A DNA stretch of 58,796 bases from Halomonas campaniensis (GCF_002211105.1 NZ_JPUA01000011.1:113006-171801), one strand, 5' to 3'; numbered from the stretch's first letter, positions 1 through 9,470 are shown. Made by a program: numbers and translations. Notes: a model not told the origin generated them from the letters alone.

Positions 1-792
1 AGCGAGCTGGGCGGGCAGTTTAACTATGCGCGTAAGATTCCCGGTAAAGAGGAGTTTAATGAAACCCTTCGCTACTACCGGGTGATGCTGGAGAAATATG
101 CGGTAGAAGTACGTCTAAACACTACGGCAAGTGCAGAAACCCTCGCCGATTTCGATGAGGTGGTGATGGCCACCGGCGTTCAGCCCCGGGAACTCAATCT
201 TCCAGGTCACGACCACGACAAGGTGCTGAGTTACGCCGAGGCGATCGAATCCCCTGAGCGCGTTGGCCGTAAAGTGGCTGTGATCGGTGCGGGGGGCATT
301 GGCTTTGATGTGTCTGAATTGCTGGCGCACCAAGGCCACCCGGCACTGGACATTGCCGAGTGGTGTGACGAGTGGGGCGTGGACTTGGCGGTGGGCGAAC
401 GGGGCGGCCTAAAAGCACCCACGCCGCCTGCGGTTCCCCGTGACATTGTCATGCTCCAGCGTAAAACCTCCAAGCCGGGTAAGTATCTGGGCAAAACCAC
501 CGGTTGGGTACATCGCGCCTCGCTTAAGCAGCGGGGGGTAAAAACCCTCACCGGCTGCGAATATCTCAAAATCGACGACGAGGGGCTGCATATTCGCCGC
601 GACGGTGTCGAGCAAGTGCTTGCCGTTGACAGCATTATCGTGTGCGCCGGGCAGGAGTCGGTGCGTGATCTGCTGGCGCCGCTGGAGCGTGCAGGAACAG
701 CGGTACATATTATTGGCGGTGCCGATGAAGCCAGCGAACTGGATGCCAAGCGCGCGATTGAACAAGGCACTCGATTGGCGGCAAGCTTATAA
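1..792 (+). CDS. fadH: NADPH-dependent 2,4-dienoyl-CoA reductase, C-terminal part
   Basis: The frame is open from base 1 to the stop at 790-792 and gives the last 263 residues of an enzyme usually about 670 residues long; the start and the N-terminal TIM-barrel (FMN) half lie upstream of the window. A Rossmann motif GAGGIG is encoded at 286-303. The stretches MLQRKTSKPGKYLGKTTGW and AVDSIIVCAGQE match the NAD(P)H-binding half of FadH. The enzyme removes pre-existing double bonds at even carbons during beta-oxidation of unsaturated fatty acids in the cytoplasm. The match runs to the very C-terminus (EQGTRLAASL against EQGTRLA-type ends in the family), so the gene is cut only by the window edge. 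Confidence 0.93.
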   Translation, partial: SELGGQFNYARKIPGKEEFNETLRYYRVMLEKYAVEVRLNTTASAETLADFDEVVMATGVQPRELNLPGHDHDKVLSYAEAIESPERVGRKVAVIGAGGIGFDVSELLAHQGHPALDIAEWCDEWGVDLAVGERGGLKAPTPPAVPRDIVMLQRKTSKPGKYLGKTTGWVHRASLKQRGVKTLTGCEYLKIDDEGLHIRRDGVEQVLAVDSIIVCAGQESVRDLLAPLERAGTAVHIIGGADEASELDAKRAIEQGTRLAASL

Positions 793-908
793 AAAAGGGC
801 ATAAGGGCGGCTTATAAGTAAGTGCTTAAAAGTGCAGGTGACGTTAGCCCATAAATGGCGATAGACTAAATGACTAATCTAACTGTTAAGCATGGTTAGA
901 TATTAAAG

Positions 909-932
909 GCGCGAGTGGCACCCAGCTCGCGC
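909..932 (+). other. Short inverted repeat between fadH and threonine aldolase
   Basis: Seven-base arms (GCGCGAG and CTCGCGC) flank a ten-base loop. There is no T-run after it, so it may be a weak fadH terminator or a leader structure of the next gene. The rest of the 171-bp gap shows nothing I can name. Confidence 0.3.
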
Positions 933-963
933 TGTTCGATCGCCAGATAAAAGGACTGTCGTC

Positions 964-2010
964 ATGACCTCGGAGTGTAGCCCGCGATTTTTAGCCAGTG
1001 ATAACACCTCCGGTATCTGCCCGGAGGCGATGGAATACCTGCTTGAAGCCAACCGTTGCGATGATTTGGCTTACGGCAACGATCTCTGGACCGCACGCGC
1101 TGCGGATCGCTTCCGCGAGATGTTTGACTACGACTGCGATGTCTTCTTTGTTTTCAACGGTACTGCCGCCAACTCCCTGGCGCTCTCAGCCATGGGACGC
1201 AGCTACCACAGCGTGATTTGCCACGAGCTGGCGCATATCGAAACCGACGAGTGCGGCGGTCCTGAATTCTTCTCAAACGGCGCTAAACTGCTTACCTCGT
1301 CGGGCGCCAACGGCAAACTAACCCCGGAAGGAATTGAAGCGCTGGTCACCAAGCGCAGCGATATTCACTACCCCAAGCCCAAAGTGGTATCGCTCACTCA
1401 AGCCACCGAAGTGGGCACGCTCTACTCCCGGGAAGAGCTTATGGCGATTCGCGCCATTGCCGATAAGCATGACCTGCGCCTGCACATGGACGGCGCCCGC
1501 TTTGCCAACGCCTGTGCCAGCCTAAATATGTCACCGGCCGAGCTTACCTGGCAGGTAGGGGTAGATGCATTGTGTTTTTCGGGCACCAAAAACGGCCTAG
1601 CGTTTGGTGAGGCGATCCTGTTTTTTAACCGGGAGCTGGCCGAAGATTTCTCCTACCGTTGTAAGCAGGCGGGGCAGTTGGCCTCCAAAATGCGCTTTGT
1701 CTCAGCCCCGTGGTTAGGACTACTAGAGAGCGGTGCCTGGTTAACCAATGCCCAGCATGCCAACGAGATGGCTCGCTACTTATCGGAAGGGTTGCAAGCG
1801 CTGCCGGGCGTATCGCTTATGTTCCCTACCCAAGCCAATAGTGTTTTCGTTGAATTGCCGCCCTCCGCTATTGAAGCGTTGAAAGGCAAAGGGTGGACCT
1901 TCTATACCTTTATAGGCGCAGGCGGCGCCCGTTTTGTGTGTGCTTGGAACACTACCGTTGAACTGCTGGATGCGCTACTGGCCGATATTCGCTTGGTACT
2001 AGCGCACTAA
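964..2010 (+). CDS. ltaE: Low-specificity L-threonine aldolase
   Basis: A PLP enzyme of fold type I, 348 residues, the usual length for proteobacterial threonine aldolases. It cleaves L-threonine/L-allo-threonine to glycine and acetaldehyde in the cytoplasm. HMDGARFANA holds the Asp-Arg pair that contacts the cofactor, and Lys209 in CFSGTKNGLAFGEA is the expected Schiff-base lysine. The ATG at 964 has AAGGA eight bases upstream. It stands alone between fadH and the stress module. A related beta-hydroxy amino acid aldolase specificity cannot be excluded from sequence. Confidence 0.9.
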   Translation: MTSECSPRFLASDNTSGICPEAMEYLLEANRCDDLAYGNDLWTARAADRFREMFDYDCDVFFVFNGTAANSLALSAMGRSYHSVICHELAHIETDECGGPEFFSNGAKLLTSSGANGKLTPEGIEALVTKRSDIHYPKPKVVSLTQATEVGTLYSREELMAIRAIADKHDLRLHMDGARFANACASLNMSPAELTWQVGVDALCFSGTKNGLAFGEAILFFNRELAEDFSYRCKQAGQLASKMRFVSAPWLGLLESGAWLTNAQHANEMARYLSEGLQALPGVSLMFPTQANSVFVELPPSAIEALKGKGWTFYTFIGAGGARFVCAWNTTVELLDALLADIRLVLAH

Positions 2011-2056
2011 AGGCGGCCGCTGCGCTCACTGTGGCGCGGCTTGAGACCCACGATCT

Positions 2057-2089
2057 AGCAACGCCGCTGCCAATCGCAGCGGCGTTGCT
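2057..2089 (+). terminator. Strong hairpin after ltaE, possible terminator
   Basis: A perfect 14-bp GC-rich stem with a five-base loop (2071-2075) starts 47 bases after the ltaE stop. The sequence after it (GGTTGAGTGC) is not T-rich, so it may be a Rho-assisted terminator or a mRNA-stabilising 3' structure. The rest of the 292-bp gap (2011-2302) holds no gene I can support. Confidence 0.5.
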
Positions 2090-2302
2090 GGTTGAGTGCT
2101 TTGCGTTTATGGGTGGCGCATGGACTAACGCAACTATTCGTCGGAATAATTCTCTTATCTATATCGCTGCAGCGTTGAAGGTTTTAGTCATCACTTTTTG
2201 CTAATGCTGACTACGCTAAAAAAGCGACACCTCGTTTGGCACACCGTTGCGAAACACTTGGCTTGACGGTGACTGCCTGGGGATGGGCCACAGGAGAGTT
2301 CC

Positions 2303-4225
2303 ATGAGCATCTTTGATCACGTTCAAGACCGTTTTTCCCGCGTTCAGCAAGAGGACATGAGCCTTGAGGAGTATTTGGCGCTTTGTCGTCGTGATCCGAA
2401 GGTTTATGCCAGCGCCGCCGAGCGCATGCTGGAAGCCATAGGCGAGCCTGAAGTGATCGACACGGCGAAAGACCCGCGTCTATCACGAATTTTTTCCAAC
2501 AAAGTGATTCGCCGCTATCCTGCCTTTGCCGAATTTCACGGTATGGAGGAGGCCATTGAGCAGATCGTCTCCTACTTCCGTCATGCGGCTCAAGGGCTTG
2601 AAGAGCGCAAGCAGATTCTTTACCTGCTTGGCCCGGTGGGGGGCGGTAAATCGTCACTTGCCGAACGTCTTAAACTGTTGATGGAACGGATACCTTTTTA
2701 TGCCATTAAAGACTCGCCGGTCTATGAGTCGCCGCTGGGCCTCTTTTCGCCCGAAGAGGACGGCGAACTGCTGGAGAAAGAGTATGGCATTCCACAGCGC
2801 TATTTACGCAGCGTCATGTCGCCCTGGGCAGCGAAGCGGCTGAAAGAGTACGGCGGCGATATTTCCCAGTTCCGGGTCGTGCGTTTATACCCATCACGGC
2901 TTAACCAGATCGCTATCTCCAAAACCGAGCCGGGGGATGAAAACAACCAGGATATCTCGTCGCTGGTGGGTAAAGTCGATATTCGTCAGTTAGAGCTCTA
3001 CTCCCAGGACGACCCGGATGCCTACAGCTTCTCCGGTGGCTTATGCCGTGCCAACCAGGGGCTGATGGAGTTTGTGGAGATGTTCAAGGCGCCGATCAAG
3101 GTGCTGCATCCACTGCTTACCGCCACCCAAGAGGGTAACTACAACCCTACCGAAGGTATGGGGGCGATTCCCTTTGATGGTGTGATTCTGGCCCACTCCA
3201 ACGAATCGGAGTGGCAGGCGTTTCGCAACAACCGAAATAATGAGGCGTTCCTTGATCGGGTGTATATCGTCAAAGTGCCTTATTGTCTGCGGGTTACCGA
3301 AGAGATCAAGATCTATCAAAAACTGCTTGAGGACTCGTCGCTTAACGCCGCGCCCTGCGCACCGGATACCCTGCGCATGCTTGCCCAGTTCTCGGTGCTA
3401 TCGCGGCTAAAAGCGCCGGAAAACTCCAATATCTACTCGAAAATGCGCGTCTATGATGGTGAAAATCTCAAGGACACCGACCCTCGCGCCAAGTCGATCC
3501 AGGAGTATCGAGATGCTGCGGGCGTCGACGAGGGGATGCAGGGGCTCTCCACTCGCTTTGCATTCAAGATTCTCTCCAAGGTCTTCAACTTTGACAGCAC
3601 TGAGGTGGCCGCTAACCCGGTTCATTTACTTTATGTACTGGAACAGGCGTTGGAGCGTGAACAGCTGCCCTCGGAAGTGTTTGAGCGCTACTTGGGCTTT
3701 ATCAAAGAGTATATGGCGCCTCGCTATGTGGACTTTATTGGTAAGGAGATCCAGACCGCTTACCTCGAATCCTATAGCGAGTATGGTCAGAATATCTTTG
3801 ACCGCTATGTGACCTACGCAGACTTCTGGATTCAGGATCAGGAGTACCGCGACCACGAAACCGGTGAGTTGCTAGACCGCCAGGCGCTCAACGAAGAGCT
3901 GGAGAAAATCGAAAAACCCGCGGGCATCTCGAACCCCAAAGATTTCCGCCACGAGGTGGTCAATTTTGTGCTGCGGGCGCGGGCACAAAACAACGGTATG
4001 AACCCGAGCTGGCAGTCCTATGAAAAACTCAAAGGTGTTATTGAACACAAGATGTTCGCCAATACCGAAGAGCTGCTGCCGGTGATTTCGTTCAATGCCA
4101 AGGCTTCCCGCTCGGATCAGAAGAAGCACGAAGACTTTGTGGCGCGGATGGTCGATCGCGGCTACACCGAAAAACAGGTGCGGTTGTTATCCGAGTGGTA
4201 TCTGCGGGTGCGCAAATCCCAGTAA
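2303..4225 (+). CDS. prkA: PrkA-family serine protein kinase (YeaG)
   Basis: A 640-residue protein with an N-terminal AAA+-like domain (Walker A GPVGGGKSS at 110-118) and a C-terminal PrkA kinase-type domain, the normal family length. The family phosphorylates proteins on serine and is tied to sporulation in Bacillus and to nitrogen and stationary-phase stress in enterobacteria. The ATG at 2303 follows AGGAGA. It is the first gene of a conserved set with yeaH (38 bp downstream) and spoVR (44 bp after that), all on the same strand with their own ribosome sites, so probably one operon. Confidence 0.93.
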   Translation: MSIFDHVQDRFSRVQQEDMSLEEYLALCRRDPKVYASAAERMLEAIGEPEVIDTAKDPRLSRIFSNKVIRRYPAFAEFHGMEEAIEQIVSYFRHAAQGLEERKQILYLLGPVGGGKSSLAERLKLLMERIPFYAIKDSPVYESPLGLFSPEEDGELLEKEYGIPQRYLRSVMSPWAAKRLKEYGGDISQFRVVRLYPSRLNQIAISKTEPGDENNQDISSLVGKVDIRQLELYSQDDPDAYSFSGGLCRANQGLMEFVEMFKAPIKVLHPLLTATQEGNYNPTEGMGAIPFDGVILAHSNESEWQAFRNNRNNEAFLDRVYIVKVPYCLRVTEEIKIYQKLLEDSSLNAAPCAPDTLRMLAQFSVLSRLKAPENSNIYSKMRVYDGENLKDTDPRAKSIQEYRDAAGVDEGMQGLSTRFAFKILSKVFNFDSTEVAANPVHLLYVLEQALEREQLPSEVFERYLGFIKEYMAPRYVDFIGKEIQTAYLESYSEYGQNIFDRYVTYADFWIQDQEYRDHETGELLDRQALNEELEKIEKPAGISNPKDFRHEVVNFVLRARAQNNGMNPSWQSYEKLKGVIEHKMFANTEELLPVISFNAKASRSDQKKHEDFVARMVDRGYTEKQVRLLSEWYLRVRKSQ

Positions 4226-4263
4226 GGAGTGGCGTGCTTAAGATGGGTGTCTAAGGAGGTCGT

Positions 4264-5550
4264 ATGACCTACTTTATTGATCGAAGACCGAACGCGAAAC
4301 ATAAAAGCGCGGTAAATCGTCAGCGCTTTTTGGAGCGCTACCGTAAGCATATCAAGCGTTCGGTTGAAGAGGCCGTTAACCGCCGCTCCATTACCGATAT
4401 GGAGCGCGGCGAGAAAGTCTCGATTCCGGCGAAGGATATCTCCGAACCGGTCTTCCAACACGGGCCGGGCGGGGCGCGGAATATCGTTTCCCCCGGAAAT
4501 AAAGAGTTTGTCGCCGGTGACAAAATCCGCCGCCCCAGTGGCCAGGGGGGCGGCAGTGGCGCCGGCGAGGGCGGCGCCTCTAACCAGGGGGAAGGCGTTG
4601 ATGAGTTCGCTTTTACCCTTAGTCGCGAAGAGTTTTTGGAGTTTGTGTTTGATGGCCTGGAGCTGCCCCATCTACAGCGCAAGTCGCTGAAGTCGCTGGA
4701 AGAGGTCAAAATGGTGCGGGCAGGGCTCTCCCGGGACGGCGTGCCGTCCCGGATTAGCATTACCCGTTCGATGCGCGAAGCCTATGCCCGGCGTATTGCC
4801 ATGCGCGCGCCGATTAAGCGGGCGCTAAGAGAAGCGATTGATGCCTTGGAGGCCGAAGAGCGTAAAGACCCGGTGCTGCGTAATCCAGCTCGCATCGTCG
4901 AGCTGAAAGCCGAAATTGAGCGTCTGGAGAAGCGCATCGCCGGGGTGCCGTTTATTGACACCTACGACCTGCGCTACCACCAGTTAAGCGCCCAGCCACA
5001 GCCCTCCAATCAAGCAGTGATGTTTTGCGTCATGGATGTTTCCGGCTCGATGACCCAGAACCACAAGGATATCGCCAAGCGCTTCTTCCTGTTGCTCTAT
5101 CTGTTCTTGGAGAAGCACTACGAGAAAGTCGAGCTGGTGTTCGTGCGCCACCATACGGCTGCCCGGGAAGTCAGTGAAGAGGAGTTTTTCTACTCCCGGG
5201 AAACCGGCGGCACGATTGTTTCCAGTGCGCTGAATCTGGTGAATAAGATTATTGAAAAGCGCTATCCCGTTGGCCAATGGAATCTGTATGTGGCCCAGGC
5301 CTCCGATGGCGACAACTGGGACGATGACTCCAATATCTGCCGCGACCTGCTGGTCAAACAGCTTATGCCGCAGTTGCAGTACTACGCCTACGTTGAGATC
5401 ACGCCCCACGACCATCAGTCGCTGTGGCATGAATATGAGAGTGTGGTGAAAGAGTTCCCCGAACGCTTTGCCATGCGCCAGATTGTGGAGGCGGGCGATA
5501 TTTATCCGGTCTTTCGTGAACTGTTTAAGCGCCGCTTAAGCCAGTCCTAG
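4264..5550 (+). CDS. yeaH: YeaH/DUF444 family protein with VWA domain
   Basis: 428 residues, the typical DUF444 length. The N-terminal third is basic, followed by a Gly/Ser-rich linker around residues 90-115. The C-terminal half is a von Willebrand factor A-like domain with a MIDAS motif DVSGSM (D258, S260, S262) that should bind a divalent metal. A strong Shine-Dalgarno (AAGGAGGT, 4253-4260) precedes the ATG. It almost always sits between prkA and spoVR and is thought to act with the PrkA kinase in a stress response; the biochemical role is not settled. Confidence 0.9.
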   Translation: MTYFIDRRPNAKHKSAVNRQRFLERYRKHIKRSVEEAVNRRSITDMERGEKVSIPAKDISEPVFQHGPGGARNIVSPGNKEFVAGDKIRRPSGQGGGSGAGEGGASNQGEGVDEFAFTLSREEFLEFVFDGLELPHLQRKSLKSLEEVKMVRAGLSRDGVPSRISITRSMREAYARRIAMRAPIKRALREAIDALEAEERKDPVLRNPARIVELKAEIERLEKRIAGVPFIDTYDLRYHQLSAQPQPSNQAVMFCVMDVSGSMTQNHKDIAKRFFLLLYLFLEKHYEKVELVFVRHHTAAREVSEEEFFYSRETGGTIVSSALNLVNKIIEKRYPVGQWNLYVAQASDGDNWDDDSNICRDLLVKQLMPQLQYYAYVEITPHDHQSLWHEYESVVKEFPERFAMRQIVEAGDIYPVFRELFKRRLSQS

Positions 5551-5594
5551 TGACCTTGTATACAGGTTAGTGACCGCGTGCAGAGGAGTGGGCT

Positions 5595-7160
5595 ATGAGT
5601 GCGACCCGCAAGCGTAAGCCGATTGCTACCGGCTCCGATTGGAACTTCAGCGTACTGGAGCGTTTTGATGCGGAGCTGGCAAGGCTCGCCGATGAGTATC
5701 GGCTGGATACCTATCCCAACCAGATAGAAGTCATTACCACCGAGCAGATGATGGACGCCTACGCCAGTGTCGGTATGCCTGTGGGCTACCACCACTGGTC
5801 ATTCGGCAAGCAGTTTCTGGCTGTGGAGCAGGCGTACAAGCGCGGCCAGATGGGCCTGGCCTATGAGCTGGTGATCAATTCCGACCCCTGCATCGCTTAT
5901 TTAATGGAAGAGAATACGCTGATGATGCAGGTGTTGGTGATGGCCCACGCCTGCTACGGCCACAACTCCTTCTTTAAGGGCAACTACCTGTTCCGCGCCT
6001 GGACCGACGCCTCGTCAATCGTTGATTACCTGGTGTTTGCGCGTAAATATATCGCCAAGTGTGAAGAGCGCCACGGCGTGCAGGCCGTTGAGCAGTTACT
6101 GGATGCTTGCCATGCGCTGCAAAACTACGGAGTCGACCGTTACAAGCGCCCATCGCCGATCTCCGCCGAAGAGGAAGCGAAGCGTCAGGAGGAGCGCGAA
6201 GCCTATCTGCAGACCCAGGTTAATATGCTCTGGCGTACTATTCCCGAGACATCCACTGGGGAAGCACCGCTACCTGGCAGCCTGCATGCAGAAGATGATC
6301 CGCTCGGGTTGCATAGCGGCGGTCAATACCCACCAGAGCCTCAGGAGAATCTACTCTATTTTATCGAGAAGAATGCGCCGCTGTTGGCCCCATGGCAGCG
6401 CGAAATCGTGCGTATTGTTCGCAAGCTGGCGCAGTATTTTTATCCTCAGCGGCAAACCCAGGTAATGAATGAGGGGTGGGCGTGCTTCTGGCACTACACG
6501 CTGATGAACCGACTCTACGACGACGGCAATGTCGATGAAGGATTGATGCTAGAGTTTTTACAGTCGCATGCCGCGGTGATTAACCAGCCCGCGTTTGACA
6601 ACCCACACTTCAGCGGGATTAACCCCTATGCCCTAGGCTTCGCGATCTTTATGGATATTAAGCGGGTCTGTGAAGCGCCCACCGATGAGGATCGTGAGTG
6701 GTTTCCTGATATTGCAGGTACTCCATGGCGGGAAACGCTGGAGTTTGCCATGCGCAACTTCAAGGATGAGTCGTTTATCCAGCAGTTCCTATCACCGAAG
6801 GTGATGCGCGACCATAAGCTGTTTTTGGTCGTGGATGATGATCAGGTAGAGACGCTTGAGGTCGCAGCGATTCATAACGAGCAGGGCTACCGGCAGGTGC
6901 GTGAGGCGCTTGCTACCCAGTACGCGCTCTCTGTCCGCGAACCCAATATTCAAGTGGTCGAAGCGGCTATTCGCGGAGATCGATCTTTGACCCTTCATCA
7001 TGTCCAGGATAGTCGGCGCCCTTTGGGGCGCAGTGTCTATCCCGTTATTCGCCACCTACAGCAGCTATGGGGCTTTCCCGTTCATCTCGTCTCTTTGCAA
7101 GAGGGGCGGGTAACGCGGCGTTTTCACTGGCCGGTAGAGGATGAAAGTCCGACCTCTTAG
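5595..7160 (+). CDS. SpoVR family protein
   Basis: 521 residues, normal for SpoVR/YcgB. Family landmarks are seen: PVGYHHWSFGKQF near residue 60, NSDPCIAYLMEEN near 95, MAHACYGHNSFFKGNYLF near 115, and MNEGWACFWHYTLMNRLYD near 290; the conserved His/Glu/Asp suggest a metal site. The protein was first known from spore cortex formation in Bacillus, but non-sporulating proteobacteria keep it beside prkA and yeaH, where the role is unknown and probably stress-linked. The start at 5595 has GAGGAG upstream. It ends just before a hairpin shared with the convergent HiPIP gene. Confidence 0.92.
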   Translation: MSATRKRKPIATGSDWNFSVLERFDAELARLADEYRLDTYPNQIEVITTEQMMDAYASVGMPVGYHHWSFGKQFLAVEQAYKRGQMGLAYELVINSDPCIAYLMEENTLMMQVLVMAHACYGHNSFFKGNYLFRAWTDASSIVDYLVFARKYIAKCEERHGVQAVEQLLDACHALQNYGVDRYKRPSPISAEEEAKRQEEREAYLQTQVNMLWRTIPETSTGEAPLPGSLHAEDDPLGLHSGGQYPPEPQENLLYFIEKNAPLLAPWQREIVRIVRKLAQYFYPQRQTQVMNEGWACFWHYTLMNRLYDDGNVDEGLMLEFLQSHAAVINQPAFDNPHFSGINPYALGFAIFMDIKRVCEAPTDEDREWFPDIAGTPWRETLEFAMRNFKDESFIQQFLSPKVMRDHKLFLVVDDDQVETLEVAAIHNEQGYRQVREALATQYALSVREPNIQVVEAAIRGDRSLTLHHVQDSRRPLGRSVYPVIRHLQQLWGFPVHLVSLQEGRVTRRFHWPVEDESPTS

Positions 7161-7183
7161 CCGCTGGCGTGTCTTCAACAAAG

Positions 7184-7208
7184 CTACCCCGCTCAAAAGG
7201 CGGGGTAG
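7184..7208. terminator. Hairpin between convergent spoVR and HiPIP genes
   Basis: A nine-bp stem (CTACCCCGC / GCGGGGTAG) with a seven-base loop lies midway between the two stops and probably serves both strands. Flanking T-tracts are weak, so strength is uncertain. Confidence 0.6.
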
Positions 7209-7239
7209 AGGTATTTATCAGCGCTCAAGTGTTAGATGC

Positions 7240-7554
7240 TTAAGCTTGGGCGGTCCAGGATTGGCACCAGCCAGCAGGCGCTACGCTATTCTCCGGAAAT
7301 AGCTGGCAGCCCTCGTTTTCTGCTTTGTAGAACATGCAGTTATCGCAGCGTTCGCCCTCTTCATATGCCGGGTGATCGCTGGCTTCACTGGCGTCTTCCA
7401 CGTAGTTCAGCGCTTGGGCATTGCTTGAGGAAGGATCAAGACGTGGCAGCTCTTGGGCGAAAGCATTTTTAGAAAGAATGCCAGCTCCCAGTGGCAGGGC
7501 CGCAAGGCCCAGCATGCTGTTGCGCATAAAGTCACGACGGCTTTTATTAGCCAT
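7240..7554 (-). CDS. High-potential iron-sulfur protein (HiPIP), Tat-exported
   Basis: 104 residues. The N-terminus carries a twin-arginine signal (RRDFM at 6-10 plus a hydrophobic stretch to about Ala33), so export of a folded protein to the periplasm is expected. The mature part has four cysteines C70, C73, C83 and C97 in the HiPIP spacing, with aromatic residues around the last one (GWCQSW), which ligate a [4Fe-4S](3+/2+) cluster. HiPIPs carry single electrons between the bc1 complex or other donors and terminal oxidases or reductases. AAGGAG precedes the ATG. It is a single gene convergent with spoVR. Confidence 0.92.
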   Translation of the reverse strand: MANKSRRDFMRNSMLGLAALPLGAGILSKNAFAQELPRLDPSSSNAQALNYVEDASEASDHPAYEEGERCDNCMFYKAENEGCQLFPENSVAPAGWCQSWTAQA

Positions 7555-7778
7555 GATTACTCCTTATCGTCACGGTCTGACGTTTGGTCACGTTATCGGG
7601 TGGTTCTCCACCTCTTTATGCTCCGCATCATCATATAAGCCGGAGCTTTTGGCTGCATCTTTCAATTCTATACTTCAACTACATGCTAGCGGATGTACAA
7701 AGGTTGTGCGAATACTGGTGCAGGTATAGCGACAATTGGTCACGCTGTCGCCGGGTGCTGCGCTCGCTTCCTCGTCAC

Positions 7779-7787
7779 TGCTATACT
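7779..7787 (+). promoter_or_regulatory. Extended -10 promoter candidate for the Lrp-like gene, within the 7555-7875 gap
   Basis: TGC-TATACT is an extended -10 element, 88 bp before the ATG at 7876. No good -35 is visible. The whole 321-bp gap 7555-7875 holds no ORF I can support; it should also contain the HiPIP promoter on the other strand, which I could not place. Confidence 0.4.
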
Positions 7788-7875
7788 CTGCCCAGCTTTG
7801 ACACTACTTTTATGACCATTTTCTCTCAACTTTTGATTATTTTCTCTAACCTATATTTCTCTAAAGAGGCGCGCC

Positions 7876-8151
7876 ATGCAAAACGCAGTCATTTTAATCA
7901 ATACCGATAAAGGCCAGGTTAAGGCTGTGGCCGAGCGTCTGGCCGATGTAGAGGGCATTAGCGAAGTTTACTCCACCTGTGGCCGCTACGACTTAGTAGC
8001 CATTGCTCGCACCCGTGATTTTGAAAGCTTGGCTGAATTGGTGACGGAGCGCCTGAATGCTGTAGAAGGCATCAGCGATACCGAAACCCTGAATGCCATG
8101 CAGGTTCACTCCCGCCACGATCTTGAAACCATGTTCTCTTTGGGTTGGTAG
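7876..8151 (+). CDS. Stand-alone Lrp/AsnC effector-binding (RAM) domain protein
   Basis: 91 residues covering only the alpha/beta ligand-binding and oligomerisation domain of Lrp/AsnC regulators (pattern TDKGQVKAVAERLADVEG, then GRYDLVAIARTRD); the helix-turn-helix is absent. Similar small proteins occur widely and may bind amino acids or pair with full-length Lrp proteins, but their role is mostly unknown. AAAGAGG precedes the ATG and the start matches the first beta-strand (QNAVILINT), so this is a complete short protein rather than a truncated regulator. It is followed after 90 bp by a nuclease gene. Confidence 0.85.
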   Translation: MQNAVILINTDKGQVKAVAERLADVEGISEVYSTCGRYDLVAIARTRDFESLAELVTERLNAVEGISDTETLNAMQVHSRHDLETMFSLGW

Positions 8152-8241
8152 CCCTTTATTATTTGGTTACACGCAAAGCGTTCACGAACGAAGTAAAAAT
8201 GAAAAAGCGCTAATGTAAGCATTTAACAAGGGGACAGTCTG

Positions 8242-9102
8242 TTGGGAACATCGCTTTTGAGCTGGCGTCGGCAGGGGCGACGCCTGGGCATTGCCGTGCT
8301 TTTTGTGGTGGTTGGCACAGGACTATGGGAGTTTCAGGAGCGCCAGCATAAAGATGCTTACACCTGGATGGGGGTGCCCACTTGGGAGGAGTTTCGCCCC
8401 ACCACGATGCACCGGGTGTTGCGCAATGATGGCTATTTGGTGGGCTGGTCTGATGTGCGGGTCAATCCGCTATGGGTAAGCTATCAGGTTGAAGCAGTAG
8501 ACGACTCGAGCATTGGCCCAAGGCCAAATTTTCAAGCCGATTGGCGCACGCTATGGCCGATAGGCACCGATAGCTACGCCGGTAGCGGCTATGATCGAGG
8601 GCATATGGCGCCCAATTATGCGATTGCCGCCGTGCATGGGCGAAGTGCCCAGGTCGATACCCTCCTAATGAGTAATATGACCCCCCAGCGGCCCAACCTG
8701 AACCGACAGCTCTGGCAGCGCTTGGAAGAAGCGGTCATGGATCACTTTGCGCCACGTTTTGACCGTTTACAGGTGATTACCGGCCCCATTTTCCCAGAAC
8801 ACTTTATGGATAACGTGTTCAACCGGGTGGGACTGGTCGAAGTGCCTTCGGCTTTTTACAAGATCATAGTGGCGCCCCACAACGAGGCACCATTAGCGTT
8901 GGCGTTTATCATGCCACAAGACGTTCGGGGCAATGAGCCGCTGGATGACTATTTGGTGACCATCGATGAGATTGAGGCACGCACAGGGCTTAACTTCTTC
9001 CCAGACTTAGCAACGGAAGTAGAGTCTGTATTGGAAGGAGAGTTGCGTATACAGGGGTGGGCACTTGAAGAAGTGGCACGACGTCCGGGCAGGTTCCAGT
9101 AA
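8242..9102 (+). CDS. DNA/RNA non-specific endonuclease (NUC1 family), membrane-anchored or secreted
   Basis: 286 residues with the beta-beta-alpha-metal nuclease core: YDRGHMAPN (catalytic His121 in DRGH) and NLNRQLWQRLE, whose Asn154 binds Mg2+. The N-terminus has basic residues then a hydrophobic segment (about 15-29), which suggests a signal anchor or uncleaved signal and action in the periplasm or outside. The frame begins with TTG at 8242 behind AAGGGGA; no ATG is suitably placed. The family degrades double- and single-stranded DNA and RNA, for nutrient use or defence. No inhibitor gene is seen beside it. Confidence 0.87.
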   Translation: MGTSLLSWRRQGRRLGIAVLFVVVGTGLWEFQERQHKDAYTWMGVPTWEEFRPTTMHRVLRNDGYLVGWSDVRVNPLWVSYQVEAVDDSSIGPRPNFQADWRTLWPIGTDSYAGSGYDRGHMAPNYAIAAVHGRSAQVDTLLMSNMTPQRPNLNRQLWQRLEEAVMDHFAPRFDRLQVITGPIFPEHFMDNVFNRVGLVEVPSAFYKIIVAPHNEAPLALAFIMPQDVRGNEPLDDYLVTIDEIEARTGLNFFPDLATEVESVLEGELRIQGWALEEVARRPGRFQ

Positions 9103-9187
9103 TCTGGGAAATGCTTCGAAAAAAAAAGGGGGGACGAACAAGCATTTAATAGGGAGAGTAATGATGCGGACTGGCCCATGTAAGTCA

Positions 9188-9274
9188 TGGTGCCCAGGAG
9201 AGGACTTGAACCTCCACGTCCATACGGACACTAGCACCTGAAGCTAGCGCGTCTACCAATTCCGCCACCTGGGC
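9188..9274 (-). tRNA. tRNA-Leu(CAG), copy 3 in transcript order
   Basis: An 87-nt class II cloverleaf read on the minus strand: acceptor GCCCAGG paired with CCTGGGC, an encoded CCA at 9188-9190, a long variable arm typical of leucine tRNA and anticodon CAG at 9238-9240, reading CUG. Confidence 0.96.
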
Positions 9275-9319
9275 GCATCATCTAACGCTTGGATTAACTA
9301 CTTACCGTTTGTGTTCGTA

Positions 9320-9406
9320 TGGTGCCCAGGAGAGGACTTGAACCTCCACGTCCATACAGACACTAGCACCTGAAGCTAGCGCGTCTACCAATTCCGCCAC
9401 CTGGGC
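9320..9406 (-). tRNA. tRNA-Leu(CAG), copy 2 in transcript order
   Basis: Same 87-nt gene as its neighbours, with encoded CCA and anticodon CAG at 9370-9372. One base in the variable arm differs (a G-C pair becomes G-U). It is 45 bp from copy 3 and 64 bp from copy 1. Confidence 0.96.
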
Positions 9407-9470
9407 GAACACAAACCTTGCCTTGCTTAACACCGACCTGCTTATACCAATAGATAGCATAAAAGCAGTT

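Noticed and set aside
2238..2251. Sigma54-like TGGCAC-N4-TTGC before prkA
   Set aside because: The GG-GC distance is nine bases instead of ten, which normally abolishes sigma54 promoter function, so it is not listed even though yeaG-yeaH is sigma54-linked in enterobacteria.
9119..9134. A-run followed by G-run after the nuclease gene
   Set aside because: Noncoding; it gives a T-run on the minus strand after the tRNAs, but no stem precedes it, so I do not call a terminator or a slippage site.
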